A stretch of DNA of 64,000 bases from ZC4RG30 sp039917615 (GCA_039917615.1 JBDSJD010000005.1:37142-101141), one strand, 5' to 3'; counted from the stretch's first letter, positions 41,996-50,664 are shown. Notes: a model not told the origin generated them from the sequence alone. Numbers and translations are program-made.

Positions 41996-42670
41996 CTAAA
42001 TGAGCCCCCGTTCGGCAAACGACACGCAGCGGGAGTCTCCCACGACCAGGTGGTCGAGCACCCGGATATCCACCAGGCCCAGGGCGTCCCGCAGGCGCAA
42101 GGTGATCAGCTCATCGGCCTGGCTGGGCTCGGCCACCCCGGAAGGGTGGTTGTGGGCCAGGATGACCGCCGCGGCATTGCGGAACAGGGCCTGCCGGACC
42201 ACCTCCCGCGGGTGGACGCTGGCGCCATCGATGGTGCCGCGGAACAGTTCGTCGAAGGCGATCAGCCGGTGGCGGTTGTCCAGGTGCAGGCAGCAGAACA
42301 CCTCGTAGGGTCGGTCACGCAGCTGCGCCACCAGGAAGGCCTGGGTGGCCCGGGGCGATTCCAGCGCCGGCCCGGCGGCCACCTCCTGCTGGTAATGGCG
42401 CCGGGAGACCTCAAGCGCCGCCTGCAGCAGGCCGTAACGCCGGGCACCCAGGCCAGGTGCGTTGCTGCAACGGCTACGGTCGGCCAGCAGCAGGTGCCGC
42501 AGCGAGCCGAACTCCCGCAGCAGGCGGCTGCCCACATCCACCGCGCTCGCGCCGCGGCAGCCGCTGCCGAACAGCACGGCCAGCAGTTCCGCGTCGGTCA
42601 GTGCGCTTGCACCATGGGTCAGCAGTTTTTCGCGCGGCCGTTCGGCTTCGGGCCATTCATGTATGGCCAT
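41996..42670 (-). CDS. radC: RadC/YicR family JAB-domain protein
   Basis: A 224-residue protein with an N-terminal helix-hairpin-helix-like part (GASALTDAELLAVLFGSG) and a C-terminal JAB/MPN metalloprotease-like domain with HNHPSGVAEPSQAD, the zinc motif. The family's true function is unsettled despite the name. The ATG at 42670 with GGGAG upstream is preferred to a TTG at 42685. Its place beside rpmBG is the classical order. Confidence 0.92.
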   Translation of the reverse strand: MAIHEWPEAERPREKLLTHGASALTDAELLAVLFGSGCRGASAVDVGSRLLREFGSLRHLLLADRSRCSNAPGLGARRYGLLQAALEVSRRHYQQEVAAGPALESPRATQAFLVAQLRDRPYEVFCCLHLDNRHRLIAFDELFRGTIDGASVHPREVVRQALFRNAAAVILAHNHPSGVAEPSQADELITLRLRDALGLVDIRVLDHLVVGDSRCVSFAERGLI

Positions 42671-42773
42671 GGGCGCTCCCGTCAATGATTTGTGATCCGG
42701 CAGTGTGCGTGCCCGGCCATTAACGGCGCGACCAGCAAATCACCCGCGGATCACAAGTTACAGGAGCGGGAAG

Positions 42774-43427
42774 TCAGCGCTTCTGGTGATCTGACAACAG
42801 CAAAGGTCCGGTGGGAAGTTCGCGCTTCGGGATGCCGAAAAGCTGCGCGTTGGCCAACCGGCTGACCTGGTGGCCCGGGTCTGTTTTCGAGTTGATGACC
42901 TGGACAATGGCCGCAGCAATCATGTCCGCCAGGATGTTGCCGCTGTTGCCGTTGGAGTTCTGCTGGGCGAGCGCCTTGCCGTCCCACAGCACCTCCCCCG
43001 ACCGCGTATCCACCAGTCGCGCACTGACCTCCACCGAGGTGGTGGTGCCCAGGAGAACGTACTTGCTGCCGTACTGGTGCAGCACCACGTACAACACGGC
43101 ATCGGCACCGGTGATCTCGTGGATTTTTGCCGGGGGAACTGCGTGCATCTCACCAGCAGTGGGCAGCCCGTTCTCTTTCATCAACTGGTCGATCACAGCA
43201 ACCGGAAAGACGTAATAGCCCCGTTCGGCCAACGGCAGGGTCACGGTCGAAAGATAGCTGTACGTGCCTTCGACTGCCGTGCTCTGGTTCAGTGGCGGCA
43301 GCACCAGGATCGAACGCGGCGGATGTCGTCTGAAAGCCGTGTAGTCGTAGGCAACCGGCGTCGCACAGGCAGCGAGCGACAGCACGGAAAACAGGGCGAG
43401 CAGGCGCAGCGTGGTGCGCAGTGTCAT
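42774..43427 (-). CDS. DUF799 lipoprotein (GNA1162 family)
   Basis: A 217-residue lipoprotein (lipobox LAAC, Cys21). Motifs PRSILVLPPLNQSTAVEGTY and HEITGADAVLYVVLHQYGSKY are those of the DUF799 family typified by Neisseria GNA1162, an outer-membrane-associated lipoprotein. The start overlaps the DUF4810 stop by 4 bases. It is the last gene of the CsgG-DUF4810-DUF799 operon. Confidence 0.88.
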   Translation of the reverse strand: MTLRTTLRLLALFSVLSLAACATPVAYDYTAFRRHPPRSILVLPPLNQSTAVEGTYSYLSTVTLPLAERGYYVFPVAVIDQLMKENGLPTAGEMHAVPPAKIHEITGADAVLYVVLHQYGSKYVLLGTTTSVEVSARLVDTRSGEVLWDGKALAQQNSNGNSGNILADMIAAAIVQVINSKTDPGHQVSRLANAQLFGIPKRELPTGPLLLSDHQKR

Positions 43428-43798
43428 GGCTTCGACTTCCGCAGGTTGGCCAGCAGCCGGTCCATCAGTGTGGTGGCTTCAGGAAACGCAGCCTTTTCCG
43501 CAAGCAGTTCCCGTTCGGCCAGATCGACCCGGCCTGATTCCGCATACAGCGATGCGAGCTGCGCATGCCAGCCGGGAGGCAGGCGTTTTCCAGCGGCTTC
43601 TGCGACCTGTCGGTCGTTCTCGAGCTGGTCGGCCTGGGCTTCAGGCGTCAGGGAACCTGGTTTCACGTTCGCGGTGTAGATGAGTTCTTCGTAACTCCCC
43701 CAGGCGTACATCGTCCGCGGTGCGGTTGCACACGCTCCCATCGAAAGCGCGGCGCACGCCAGCAGCAGTCGCCGCGCGACGGGCCAGTGTCTCTCCAT
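43424..43798 (-). CDS. DUF4810 lipoprotein
   Basis: A 124-residue lipoprotein (lipobox MGAC). MYAWGSYEELIY and RLPPGWHAQLASLYAESGR are the family motifs; the last helix-rich part looks like a TPR unit. It lies 6 bases after the CsgG gene and overlaps the DUF799 gene, the arrangement seen in many gammaproteobacteria. Confidence 0.85.
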   Translation of the reverse strand: MERHWPVARRLLLACAALSMGACATAPRTMYAWGSYEELIYTANVKPGSLTPEAQADQLENDRQVAEAAGKRLPPGWHAQLASLYAESGRVDLAERELLAEKAAFPEATTLMDRLLANLRKSKP

Positions 43799-43804
43799 GA
43801 CTGA

Positions 43805-44479
43805 TTATTTCCCGGGCTTCCACTGGCCTTTTTCGATGCCTTCAACGAGCCGGTCCACGGCTTCGCGAATGGCCAGATCGAGGACCTTTCCGTTCAACGT
43901 AGAGTCGTAGCCCGCAGTGCCGCCGAAACCCACTACCTCGCGGTTGCTCAGCGCGTATTCACCGGCGCCCTGCACCGAATACACCACGCGCGATGTGCGC
44001 ACCTCGATCACATTGATCGTCACCTTGGAGTACGCCGTCTGCGTCTTGCCGCTGCCCAGGATGCCGAACAACTGCTGGTCGCCAGTTTCCTTGCGGCCGA
44101 ATTCAGTCACATCGCCTGTGAGTGCATATGCGGCTCCCTGAATGGATTGCGTGGCGCCACCAAGCTGCGACTCGCGGGCCAGATCCGCGAGGTTGTCGCG
44201 GTCCATGACGTCAAAACGGCCGCTGGACTGCAGGTGAGCGATCAGCAGGGTCTTGGCCTGGCTACCCAGGCGATCCACACCATCGGAAAACATTCCCTGC
44301 AGATAAGTAGAACGGTTGTTGAACTTTGCGACGATCAGGCTGTTTTTCGGGCCGTTGTATGTCGTGCCCGCGGAAACCGGCTTGGCAACCTCCACGGCTC
44401 GGTGCGATTCCGTGGCACAGCCTGTCACCGTGGCCAGGGCCACCAGCGCAAGCATCAGGCGGACGGGTGTGAATTTCAT
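43805..44479 (-). CDS. CsgG-family lipoprotein
   Basis: A 224-residue lipoprotein (lipobox VTGC). It contains LIVAKFNNRSTYLQGMFSDG, SSGRFDVMDRDNLADLARES and AYALTGDVTEFGRKETGD, the CsgG core, and a C-terminal helix (AIREAVDRLVEGIEKG). Curli genes are absent, so it is not a curli secretin; it probably forms an envelope complex with the next two lipoproteins. GAGGAG lies before the start. It is divergent from coaBC with a 183-base spacer. Confidence 0.87.
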   Translation of the reverse strand: MKFTPVRLMLALVALATVTGCATESHRAVEVAKPVSAGTTYNGPKNSLIVAKFNNRSTYLQGMFSDGVDRLGSQAKTLLIAHLQSSGRFDVMDRDNLADLARESQLGGATQSIQGAAYALTGDVTEFGRKETGDQQLFGILGSGKTQTAYSKVTINVIEVRTSRVVYSVQGAGEYALSNREVVGFGGTAGYDSTLNGKVLDLAIREAVDRLVEGIEKGQWKPGK

Positions 44480-44662
44480 TTCGGGGACTCCTCGTGGGAC
44501 GCCAGCTGGCTGATTCTGCCAGCTATCCCCCGGATTCTAGAGGGGTAGGCAAGTTCACGCATCGCGCAAACGCGGTGGATTGTGATCCGGTCGCGTTTTC
44601 CCATAAGCAAATCGCATGTGCATCATGGATAACCGCGCCTCATCCGCCCACAATTTCGATGC

Positions 44663-45871
44663 ATGGGCGGCAAACACATTCTGCTGGGCGTAACGGGTGG
44701 CATCGCGGCCTACAAGAGCCCCGATGTCGTGCGGCGCCTGATCGAACGCGGCGCGGAAGTGCAGGTGGTGATGACCGATGGCGCGCGCGAGTTCGTCGCG
44801 CCGCTCACCTTCCAGGCGGTCTCCGGCCGCGAAGTGCGCAGCGACCTGTGGGATGAAAACGCCGAACGCGCGATGAGCCACATTGAGCTCGCGCGCTGGG
44901 CCGATCTCATATTGATCGCGCCGGCCACGGCGGATTTTCTCGCGCGTCTCACTCACGGCATGGCCGACAACCTGCTCTCCACCATATGCCTGGCCAGCAG
45001 CGCGCCGGTGGCGGTGGCGCCGGCGATGAATCGCCTGATGTGGGCCAATGCCGCCACCCAGGCCAACATCGCGCAGCTGCGCGCCCGCGGCGTGCATGTA
45101 TTCGGTCCCGACAGCGGCAGTCAGGCCTGCGGCGAAACCGGCGAAGGCCGCATGATGGAGCCGGCCGATATCGCGTCTGCAACGTTTGCGCTGCTGCCTG
45201 CCGAAGGTCCACTGCAGGGACGCAAGCTGTTGATCACCGCAGGTCCCACCCGCGAGCGCCTGGATCCAGTGCGCTTCATCAGCAACCGCAGCTCCGGCAA
45301 AATGGGCTACGCCGTCGCACAGGCCGCGCGCGATCGCGGCGCCGAAGTGGTGCTGGTCAGCGGTCCGGTGTGTCTCTGCGCACCACCCGGGGTGCGGCGT
45401 ATCTGCGTAGAAAGCGCCCAGCAGATGCACGATGCAGTGATGAACGAAATCGCTGGCACCGATATCTTCATCGGCACGGCAGCAGTGGCCGACTACCGGC
45501 CCGTTACCCCCTCCGATTGCAAGATCAAGAAGATCAGCGACAAACTTGAGATCTGCATGGAGCGCACGATCGATATCCTGCACGCGGTGGCGGCGCTTCC
45601 TGATCGTCCCTACACCGTGGGTTTCGCCGCCGAAACCAACAATGTGGAAGAACACGCCATTGCGAAGCTCAAGCGCAAGAATCTCGACCTGATTGCCGCG
45701 AACGAAGTGGGCGACACCAAAGTGTTCGAACAGGAAGACAACGCCCTGACGCTGTTCTGGCCGGATGGCGGGAAACTCGAGCTGGGCGCCGCCGCGAAAA
45801 CCGTGCTGGCCGCGAAGCTCATGGATTTCATCGCCGCGCGTTTGCTGAAAGCGACGAATCAGGACCAGTAG
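44663..45871 (+). CDS. coaBC: Bifunctional CoaBC (phosphopantothenoylcysteine decarboxylase / phosphopantothenate-cysteine ligase)
   Basis: A 402-residue fusion enzyme of CoA synthesis. The N-terminal flavoprotein CoaC domain (1-180) has LLGVTGGIAAYKSPDVV, SHIELARWADLILIAPATA and PAMNRLMW. The C-terminal CoaB domain has LLITAGPTRERLDPVRFISN, SSGKMGYA and AAVADYRPV. It would work in the same pathway as coaD. In E. coli dut follows directly; here dut is 10.7 kb away. The 3' end overlaps the convergent ATPase gene by 13 bases. Confidence 0.95.
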   Translation: MGGKHILLGVTGGIAAYKSPDVVRRLIERGAEVQVVMTDGAREFVAPLTFQAVSGREVRSDLWDENAERAMSHIELARWADLILIAPATADFLARLTHGMADNLLSTICLASSAPVAVAPAMNRLMWANAATQANIAQLRARGVHVFGPDSGSQACGETGEGRMMEPADIASATFALLPAEGPLQGRKLLITAGPTRERLDPVRFISNRSSGKMGYAVAQAARDRGAEVVLVSGPVCLCAPPGVRRICVESAQQMHDAVMNEIAGTDIFIGTAAVADYRPVTPSDCKIKKISDKLEICMERTIDILHAVAALPDRPYTVGFAAETNNVEEHAIAKLKRKNLDLIAANEVGDTKVFEQEDNALTLFWPDGGKLELGAAAKTVLAAKLMDFIAARLLKATNQDQ

Positions 45872-47028
45872 GTCCATGGCACATGCGAAATGCCATCCTT
45901 TTCGAGTTCGACACCATCATGAGCCCATGCGAGCAGGGCGTTCTTTGCTTTGGTCTTCTTCAGCGCGTCCTTGAGTGCCCGCTCATCGTAGGCAACCTGC
46001 GAACGTGAACTGGCAGACACCTTGATGAGGGTGTTGTTCCATACGAAATCCACTGGGCTGCCACGGGCGCTCTTGTAGTAAATCGGCCGTGCAGGTTTGC
46101 CGGCGTATTCCGCGACGGCAAGAATTTCCTTCAACACGAAGATTCTGCCCAGGCTGAGGCTGCGGCCAGTACCCAGCGTGCCATCCATCAGGTGAGCGGC
46201 GATGCCTGTGTCTGCAGGTAACCATGCATCCTGTGCAACGCTGGCATCGTGTGGCGTCAGTTTCTGCAACAGGAAGATGTCTTCGAGGGCCTGCAGGTAT
46301 CTGCGCAGTGTCCGGGAGTCCTGCTTGAAGTGCCGCAGCGTCGGGAGTTCCCCTTCATCCATGGCGCGGGACATCTGCCGCAGGATGGACCAGGCAACGT
46401 CAGGGTCGTATCTCCCCGCGTAGGCGCGCGCTGCGTCGCGCACCAACGTGGTGTCCAGCCAGTTGCGGAAGAACAGGCCTCGCTCTTCAGCGCTGCGCGT
46501 GAAGAGTGGCACCGGCAAACCGCCGCAGGCCAATTGCTCGAGCGCCTGCTTTTGTTGAAAGCGCGGCGCAACCTTGTGCAGCGGCGTGGCCAGGGCAGCG
46601 GAAAAGTTGGCTTGATGTGCTTCCGCCAGGGTCAACGGGTAAAGGTGGTGCAGGCCGATTCGGCCAGTGAGCGATTCACGAATGCCCAGCTTGGCAGAGA
46701 ATTTTGACGAACCCGTAAGGAAGTATTGTCCTGGCTGCCGCGCCCTGTCGACATTGAGCTTGATGGCATTGAACAGAGATGGAGCCTTCTGTGCTTCGTC
46801 GATAACGACGGGCGTTGGCAGTTTCGCAAGGAAATTCTTGGCTGAAACCTGCACATCTTCCAGCGCATCCTGATCGTCGAGTGTTACGACATCGGCAATG
46901 CCGAGGAGATTGCCAAGCAGGGTGGATTTTCCCGACTGCCGCAGGCCCAGTACGCCGACGACTGGCCAGAAACCACTGCTTTTGCGCAGTTGCTGGAGGA
47001 GGTGCCGGTTTCTGAGGTGCGCCACCAA
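45859..47028 (-). CDS. AAA ATPase with DUF4143 domain
   Basis: A 389-residue protein. Walker A is GLRQSGKSTLL, Walker B is TPVVIDEAQKAPS, sensor-like YFLTGSSKFS; the C-terminal half is the DUF4143 nuclease-like domain (LPADTGIAAHLMDG, YYKSARGSPVDFVW). Such STAND-like archaeal-type ATPases are common accessory genes of unknown role, sometimes linked to toxin-antitoxin behaviour. TTG at 47028 or GTG at 47025 starts the protein; no ribosome-binding site is visible and a promoter (-35 at 47055-47060, -10 at 47032-47037) would start transcription almost at the start codon. The upstream DNA is AT-rich, suggesting transfer. Confidence 0.82.
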   Translation of the reverse strand: MVAHLRNRHLLQQLRKSSGFWPVVGVLGLRQSGKSTLLGNLLGIADVVTLDDQDALEDVQVSAKNFLAKLPTPVVIDEAQKAPSLFNAIKLNVDRARQPGQYFLTGSSKFSAKLGIRESLTGRIGLHHLYPLTLAEAHQANFSAALATPLHKVAPRFQQKQALEQLACGGLPVPLFTRSAEERGLFFRNWLDTTLVRDAARAYAGRYDPDVAWSILRQMSRAMDEGELPTLRHFKQDSRTLRRYLQALEDIFLLQKLTPHDASVAQDAWLPADTGIAAHLMDGTLGTGRSLSLGRIFVLKEILAVAEYAGKPARPIYYKSARGSPVDFVWNNTLIKVSASSRSQVAYDERALKDALKKTKAKNALLAWAHDGVELEKDGISHVPWTYWS

Positions 47029-47057
47029 TGTATGGTATAAAATTGTATATCTAGAGT

Positions 47058-47076
47058 CAACTATTGACTATAGTTG
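47058..47076. promoter_or_regulatory. Palindrome at the DUF4143 ATPase promoter
   Basis: CAACTAT (47058-47064), 5 bases and ATAGTTG (47070-47076). It overlaps the presumed -35 hexamer of the ATPase gene. The half-sites are identical to those of the BlaI-type operators at 61.1 kb, but the spacer is 5 rather than 4 bases. Confidence 0.5.
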
Positions 47077-47134
47077 GAGCGAGTAACACGAGCTTGCGCG
47101 CGCAGATTTATACGCATACACGCGCCCGCCCGGT

Positions 47135-47680
47135 CTATTTCCTTCCCGGCGGGTACTTGGCGAGCAGTTTGCTTGCGTCTTCAGAAAGCTGCTTCGAGAG
47201 CTGCGGCGCGCTGGCGGCGCGATCCTCCAGGGTCCCGCGCCACAGCAGTGAATTCGACGCGTTGCTGATATCGATCACCAGCACGCCTTCGGTGTAGAGC
47301 ACCGGGGTGGCTGGTGGTCCCTGGAGGACGACATCCGGTGCGCCTCGGCCGCCGCGAATGCGTGTCTGTCCCATTCGCGCCACGGCCCGCACATCCTTGT
47401 CCGTGACAGAGTACGTCACCCACACATCGGGTTTATCGGGCGTCTCTCTGAGCCCCTTCTTGAGCAGCGCGGCGCGGATACTTGCGTGCAGCCTCTGGCG
47501 GAAGAGCCTGTTGCTGATTTCCAGTTTGTCGCTGACGATGCCGCCCTCGCGAATGGCGAATGTCCTGAGAGAGCGGAAATCCGTGCCGGCGGCGAAACTG
47601 ATGTCGCTCGCCGCGCTGACCGGCGGCGCAAGCGGCGCAAAAATCACGGCCGCCAACAGCCAACGCAGCATGCTTTTCAT
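47135..47680 (-). CDS. DUF4136 exported protein (second of a pair)
   Basis: A 181-residue protein with a signal peptide (LLAAVIFAPLAPPVSAA). The DUF4136 pattern is visible: DFRSLRTFAIREGG, SIRAALLKKGLRE, PDVWVTYSVTDKDV and GVLVIDISNASNSLLWRG. Function unknown; often lipoproteins, but here the signal has no lipobox. It overlaps its upstream paralogue by 4 bases (ATGA). Confidence 0.8.
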   Translation of the reverse strand: MKSMLRWLLAAVIFAPLAPPVSAASDISFAAGTDFRSLRTFAIREGGIVSDKLEISNRLFRQRLHASIRAALLKKGLRETPDKPDVWVTYSVTDKDVRAVARMGQTRIRGGRGAPDVVLQGPPATPVLYTEGVLVIDISNASNSLLWRGTLEDRAASAPQLSKQLSEDASKLLAKYPPGRK

Positions 47681-48267
47681 TTGCCGCGAACCGGATAAGC
47701 GGCCAGCAACGTCGTTGCATAGGCCGGCAGCTGGTGTGCAAGCTTGCCACTGCCTTTTTCCCGGTTGCGATACACGCCTCGCCACACCAGGAGATCGGAC
47801 GAGCGCACTGTCAGGTCGACGGCAAGCATGCCTTCGACGAAGGCCTCGGGGAGATTGCGCCAGGGACTGCCAAGAGGCAGACCCCGTCCGCCCGGAACAT
47901 TGTCCAGCGGAATTGCGTTGCGCCACTCGTTGATCCCGAAGCGCTGGCCACTCGCTGTCCAGTCAACAAGCAGATCAGCGTCCTCTGCAGTCTCCCTCAA
48001 CCCCCTGGCCAGCAGGGCGGCGCGAACCGCTGCATTGATCTGGCCCCGTACCAGCTCGCTGTTGAGTTCAGGTCGCTCCGACTGGATCTGGGCGCGGCGA
48101 AAGGCAAATGTCCGCTGGGAGGAAAAATCGACCTGGCGATCTACGTCGACGATGTAATCGGATGCCAGCACGGGAGCTGACAGCACTGCCAGGACAGCCA
48201 GAATCGCCGCGGATCGCTGGTCGGCCGTTATACGCAAGCTGAGAAACTTCTGTACCAGACCGATCAT
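47677..48267 (-). CDS. DUF4136 exported protein (first of a pair)
   Basis: A 196-residue protein, paralogous to the next gene: VDFSSQRTFAFRRAQ, AVRAALLARGLRETAEDADLL, GMLAVDLTVRSSDLLVWRGV. A signal-like segment (AAILAVLAVLSAPVLAS) follows a 20-residue basic lead. The start at 48267 has GGAGGAGG upstream. The shared domain and overlap point to tandem duplication and a joint envelope function. Confidence 0.78.
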   Translation of the reverse strand: MIGLVQKFLSLRITADQRSAAILAVLAVLSAPVLASDYIVDVDRQVDFSSQRTFAFRRAQIQSERPELNSELVRGQINAAVRAALLARGLRETAEDADLLVDWTASGQRFGINEWRNAIPLDNVPGGRGLPLGSPWRNLPEAFVEGMLAVDLTVRSSDLLVWRGVYRNREKGSGKLAHQLPAYATTLLAAYPVRGK

Positions 48268-48425
48268 GCCCTGCCTCCTCCGTGCCAGGCATCGTCGCGG
48301 ATGCAAATGCCATTAGCAACTGAACCACGCAAGACACTCGGGAATGGCGGCTTCCGGCAAGCAGACCTGGACCGCAAGTGCGGACAATGTCCACAACCCA
48401 CGCGACATCATGATAACTTCCACCC

Positions 48426-48454
48426 TTGACGTTTAACGTTACCCGTTATACGAT
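48426..48454 (+). promoter_or_regulatory. higBA promoter and HigA-like operator
   Basis: TTGACG (48426-48431), a 17-base spacer and TACGAT (48449-48454) make a good sigma-70 promoter. Inside the spacer, TAACG (48434-48438) and CGTTA (48444-48448) form an inverted repeat suited to HigA autorepression. The predicted start site (about 48461) falls on the higB start codon, so the mRNA would be leaderless or nearly so. Confidence 0.6.
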
Positions 48455-48459
48455 TCTGA

Positions 48460-48738
48460 ATGATTCAGGGCTTCCGTTGCAAAGACACGCAATCTCTGTT
48501 TGAGACCGGAAAAAGTCGGCGCTTCAGTTCCATTTCGACTGTGGCGACGCGCAAGTTGGCGATTCTGGAAGCTGCGCAGACATTGGAGTTTCTGCGTTCG
48601 CCGCCAGGCAATCGTCTGGAGGCACTTCGGGGTGACCGCAGCGGGCGACACAGCATCCGGATCAATGACCAGTTCCGGATCTGTTTCCGGTGGACGCCGG
48701 AAGGCCCTACGGACGTCGAGATCGTGGACTACCACTGA
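48460..48738 (+). CDS. higB: Type II toxin HigB
   Basis: A 92-residue RelE-superfamily toxin: FRCKDTQSLFETGKSRRFSS, EAAQTLEFLRSPPGNRLEAL, DRSGRHSIRINDQFRICFRW and VEIVDYH. It matches the HigB family that cleaves mRNA on the ribosome. No ribosome-binding site precedes the ATG, in line with a leaderless transcript. The antitoxin gene follows after 8 bases: toxin first, as usual for HigBA. Confidence 0.92.
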   Translation: MIQGFRCKDTQSLFETGKSRRFSSISTVATRKLAILEAAQTLEFLRSPPGNRLEALRGDRSGRHSIRINDQFRICFRWTPEGPTDVEIVDYH

Positions 48739-48746
48739 GGAATGAC

Positions 48747-49049
48747 ATGATGTTCAAGAACGGCATGCGCCCGGTGCACCCGGGCGAGATACTGCGCGAG
48801 GAATACCTCAAGCCACTGGGTCTCACGGCCAATGCGCTGGCGCGCGCTCTGAAGGTGCCCGCCCCTCGCATCAATGACATCGTTCGCAAGCGGCGCGGCG
48901 TTTCAGCCGACACGGCGCTGCGGCTGGCCCGCTATTTTGGCGGAGATGCGCGTTCCTGGCTCAACCTGCAGACCGCCCATGACTTGCGCATTGCCGAGAT
49001 GGCAGTCGCGAAAAAGGTAGCACGGGAAGTACAGCCGGCTGCCGCGTGA
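48747..49049 (+). CDS. higA: Type II antitoxin HigA
   Basis: A 100-residue HTH protein: MRPVHPGEILREEYLKPLGL, NALARALKVPAPRINDIVR, SADTALRLARYFGGDARSWL. This is the XRE-type HigA/VapI family that binds the operator and blocks HigB. A GAGGA ribosome-binding site precedes the ATG at 48747. It ends 170 bases before the next gene. Confidence 0.92.
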   Translation: MMFKNGMRPVHPGEILREEYLKPLGLTANALARALKVPAPRINDIVRKRRGVSADTALRLARYFGGDARSWLNLQTAHDLRIAEMAVAKKVAREVQPAAA

Positions 49050-49219
49050 ATTCGAAGTCACTCCTGACATAGGTTGAATTCCCTGCACTGCGGCGCGATG
49101 GCGTATTTTCGGCCAAACTGACGTAAAGCATAAGGAATGCGCACGCGCTACCGGCTGTTCGGCAGGGGCGGATCAGGCCCGGGCTGACAGCGCCGGGTTA
49201 AGTCGGTACCCTCACAGTC

Positions 49220-49534
49220 ATGGCCGTTCCCTGGTTACAGATCATTCAATGGGCGCCGCAGATCCTCTCGTTGTCGCGAGACCTGCTCAACCGTTCGAAG
49301 CACCCCACGCCCGGCGAATCGCTGGTGCGGGCGGCCGAGTCCGACCATCTTCCCGCTCGCGTGGCCGCACTCGAAGAGAACGAGCGCCGTCAGGCCGAAC
49401 TCGTCGACCGCATGGCGGCGCAGCAGGCCGAGCTTGCGAAGGCCGTGGTCACGCTGCACCGTCGGCAGCGGGTGCTCATCAGCGCGGTCGTCGTGCTTGC
49501 ACTCGCTTTGGTTTACTTGGGCTTTTCATCCTGA
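49220..49534 (+). CDS. Hypothetical coiled-coil membrane protein
   Basis: A 104-residue protein with an amphipathic start (VPWLQIIQWAPQILSLSRDL), a coiled coil rich in Glu, Gln and Ala (ARVAALEENERRQAELVDRM) and one C-terminal helix (VLISAVVVLALALVYLGF). It is probably tail-anchored with the coil in the cytoplasm. I do not recognise the family. A minus-strand ORF overlaps its end but has little support. Confidence 0.6.
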   Translation: MAVPWLQIIQWAPQILSLSRDLLNRSKHPTPGESLVRAAESDHLPARVAALEENERRQAELVDRMAAQQAELAKAVVTLHRRQRVLISAVVVLALALVYLGFSS

Positions 49535-49633
49535 CGGGTGATTTCTTCTTCGCCGATTTCTTCTTTGCAAGGTTCGCCGCGTAGATATCGGAGGTGAACA
49601 CCCCGTTCACGTTCATGCCGTAGTCCCAGTCGC

Positions 49634-50533
49634 TTAAACACCTGCCCCGGGCGGGCGAACGGCCGCAGCCGCCACACTCTCGCGGCGGATCAGGTACAAC
49701 CCGCTGACAACGATGATGGCCGCCCCCAGCCAAGTCATGCCGTCGGGCAACACCTGCCAGATCGCGAGATCGAGCATCACCACCCAGATCAGTCCCGCGT
49801 ATTCCAGCGGCGCAATCTGACTCGCCTCGCCCAACCGGAATGCGTGGGTCAGCGCGACCTGCCCCAGCGCACCGGTGAGGCCGATTGCTGCGACGATCCA
49901 CAGATGCGCCCGTTGCACCGGCTGCCAGTCAAATGCCGCAATGCCGCCCGCGAACACGGCCAGCAAGACAAGGAACCAGAACACCATGGCCTCGGGGCTG
50001 TCGCGTTGCGCCAGTTTGCGCACCGTGATCGCCGCGACGGCATAACACAGCGCCGCTCCCACCAGCACCAGACCGGGCAGGGTTGCAACACCCGTCATGC
50101 CCGGGCGCAGCACCACGAGCACACCCAGCAGCCCCACGACAATGGCAGCCCAGCGCCGCGGACCCACCTTCTCGCCCAGCAGCGGCACCGCGAGCGCCGT
50201 GACCATCAGCGGCGCGACGAATACGATGGCGTAAGCCGTGGACAATGGCATGCGCGCCACGCCGTAGACGAAGCCCACCATCACCCCGAGGCCGAGTACG
50301 CCGCGCAACAGATGCAGCGGCCAATGCAGGTGCAGAAGCGTGCTCACCTTGCCGCGCAGCAGGATCCACAGCAGCACCGGCGGCAACGCCGCAACACTGC
50401 GCAATGTCGCCACCTGGAACGGTGAGTAGCTGCCGGCGATCCACTTCATGCCCGCGTCCATGAACGCGAACATCAGGCCGGCCAGCAACATCCATGCGGC
50501 TGCGGTGTCGGCGCGATGCGCTGGTACTGACAT
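49634..50533 (-). CDS. EamA/DMT-superfamily transporter
   Basis: A 299-residue membrane protein with ten helices in two EamA repeats. Typical pieces are MLLAGLMFAFMDAGMKWIAG, ALPPVLLWILLRGK, PLSTAYAIVFVAPLMVTALA and TGALGQVALTHAFRLGEASQ. These drug/metabolite transporters export amino acids or other metabolites; the substrate here is unknown. It is single between the hypothetical gene and the dut pseudogene. Confidence 0.87.
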   Translation of the reverse strand: MSVPAHRADTAAAWMLLAGLMFAFMDAGMKWIAGSYSPFQVATLRSVAALPPVLLWILLRGKVSTLLHLHWPLHLLRGVLGLGVMVGFVYGVARMPLSTAYAIVFVAPLMVTALAVPLLGEKVGPRRWAAIVVGLLGVLVVLRPGMTGVATLPGLVLVGAALCYAVAAITVRKLAQRDSPEAMVFWFLVLLAVFAGGIAAFDWQPVQRAHLWIVAAIGLTGALGQVALTHAFRLGEASQIAPLEYAGLIWVVMLDLAIWQVLPDGMTWLGAAIIVVSGLYLIRRESVAAAAVRPPGAGV

Positions 50534-50664
50534 CAGATCACCGGCAGCGGGTTAACGTCGCGCATGAGTAATTATAGCGTCACGACGTCCCATTCCGATC
50601 GCGAGCGCTGGTCCGGCACGTCTTCGTTCAATACGGCACGGCTCCTGTTGACGATTTAGTCGCT

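Noticed and set aside
49479..49616. A 45-codon minus-strand ORF ending in a Lys/Arg-rich tail
   Set aside because: It overlaps the end of the coiled-coil membrane protein gene and the basic tail is the antisense of that gene's hydrophobic codons; no ribosome-binding site.
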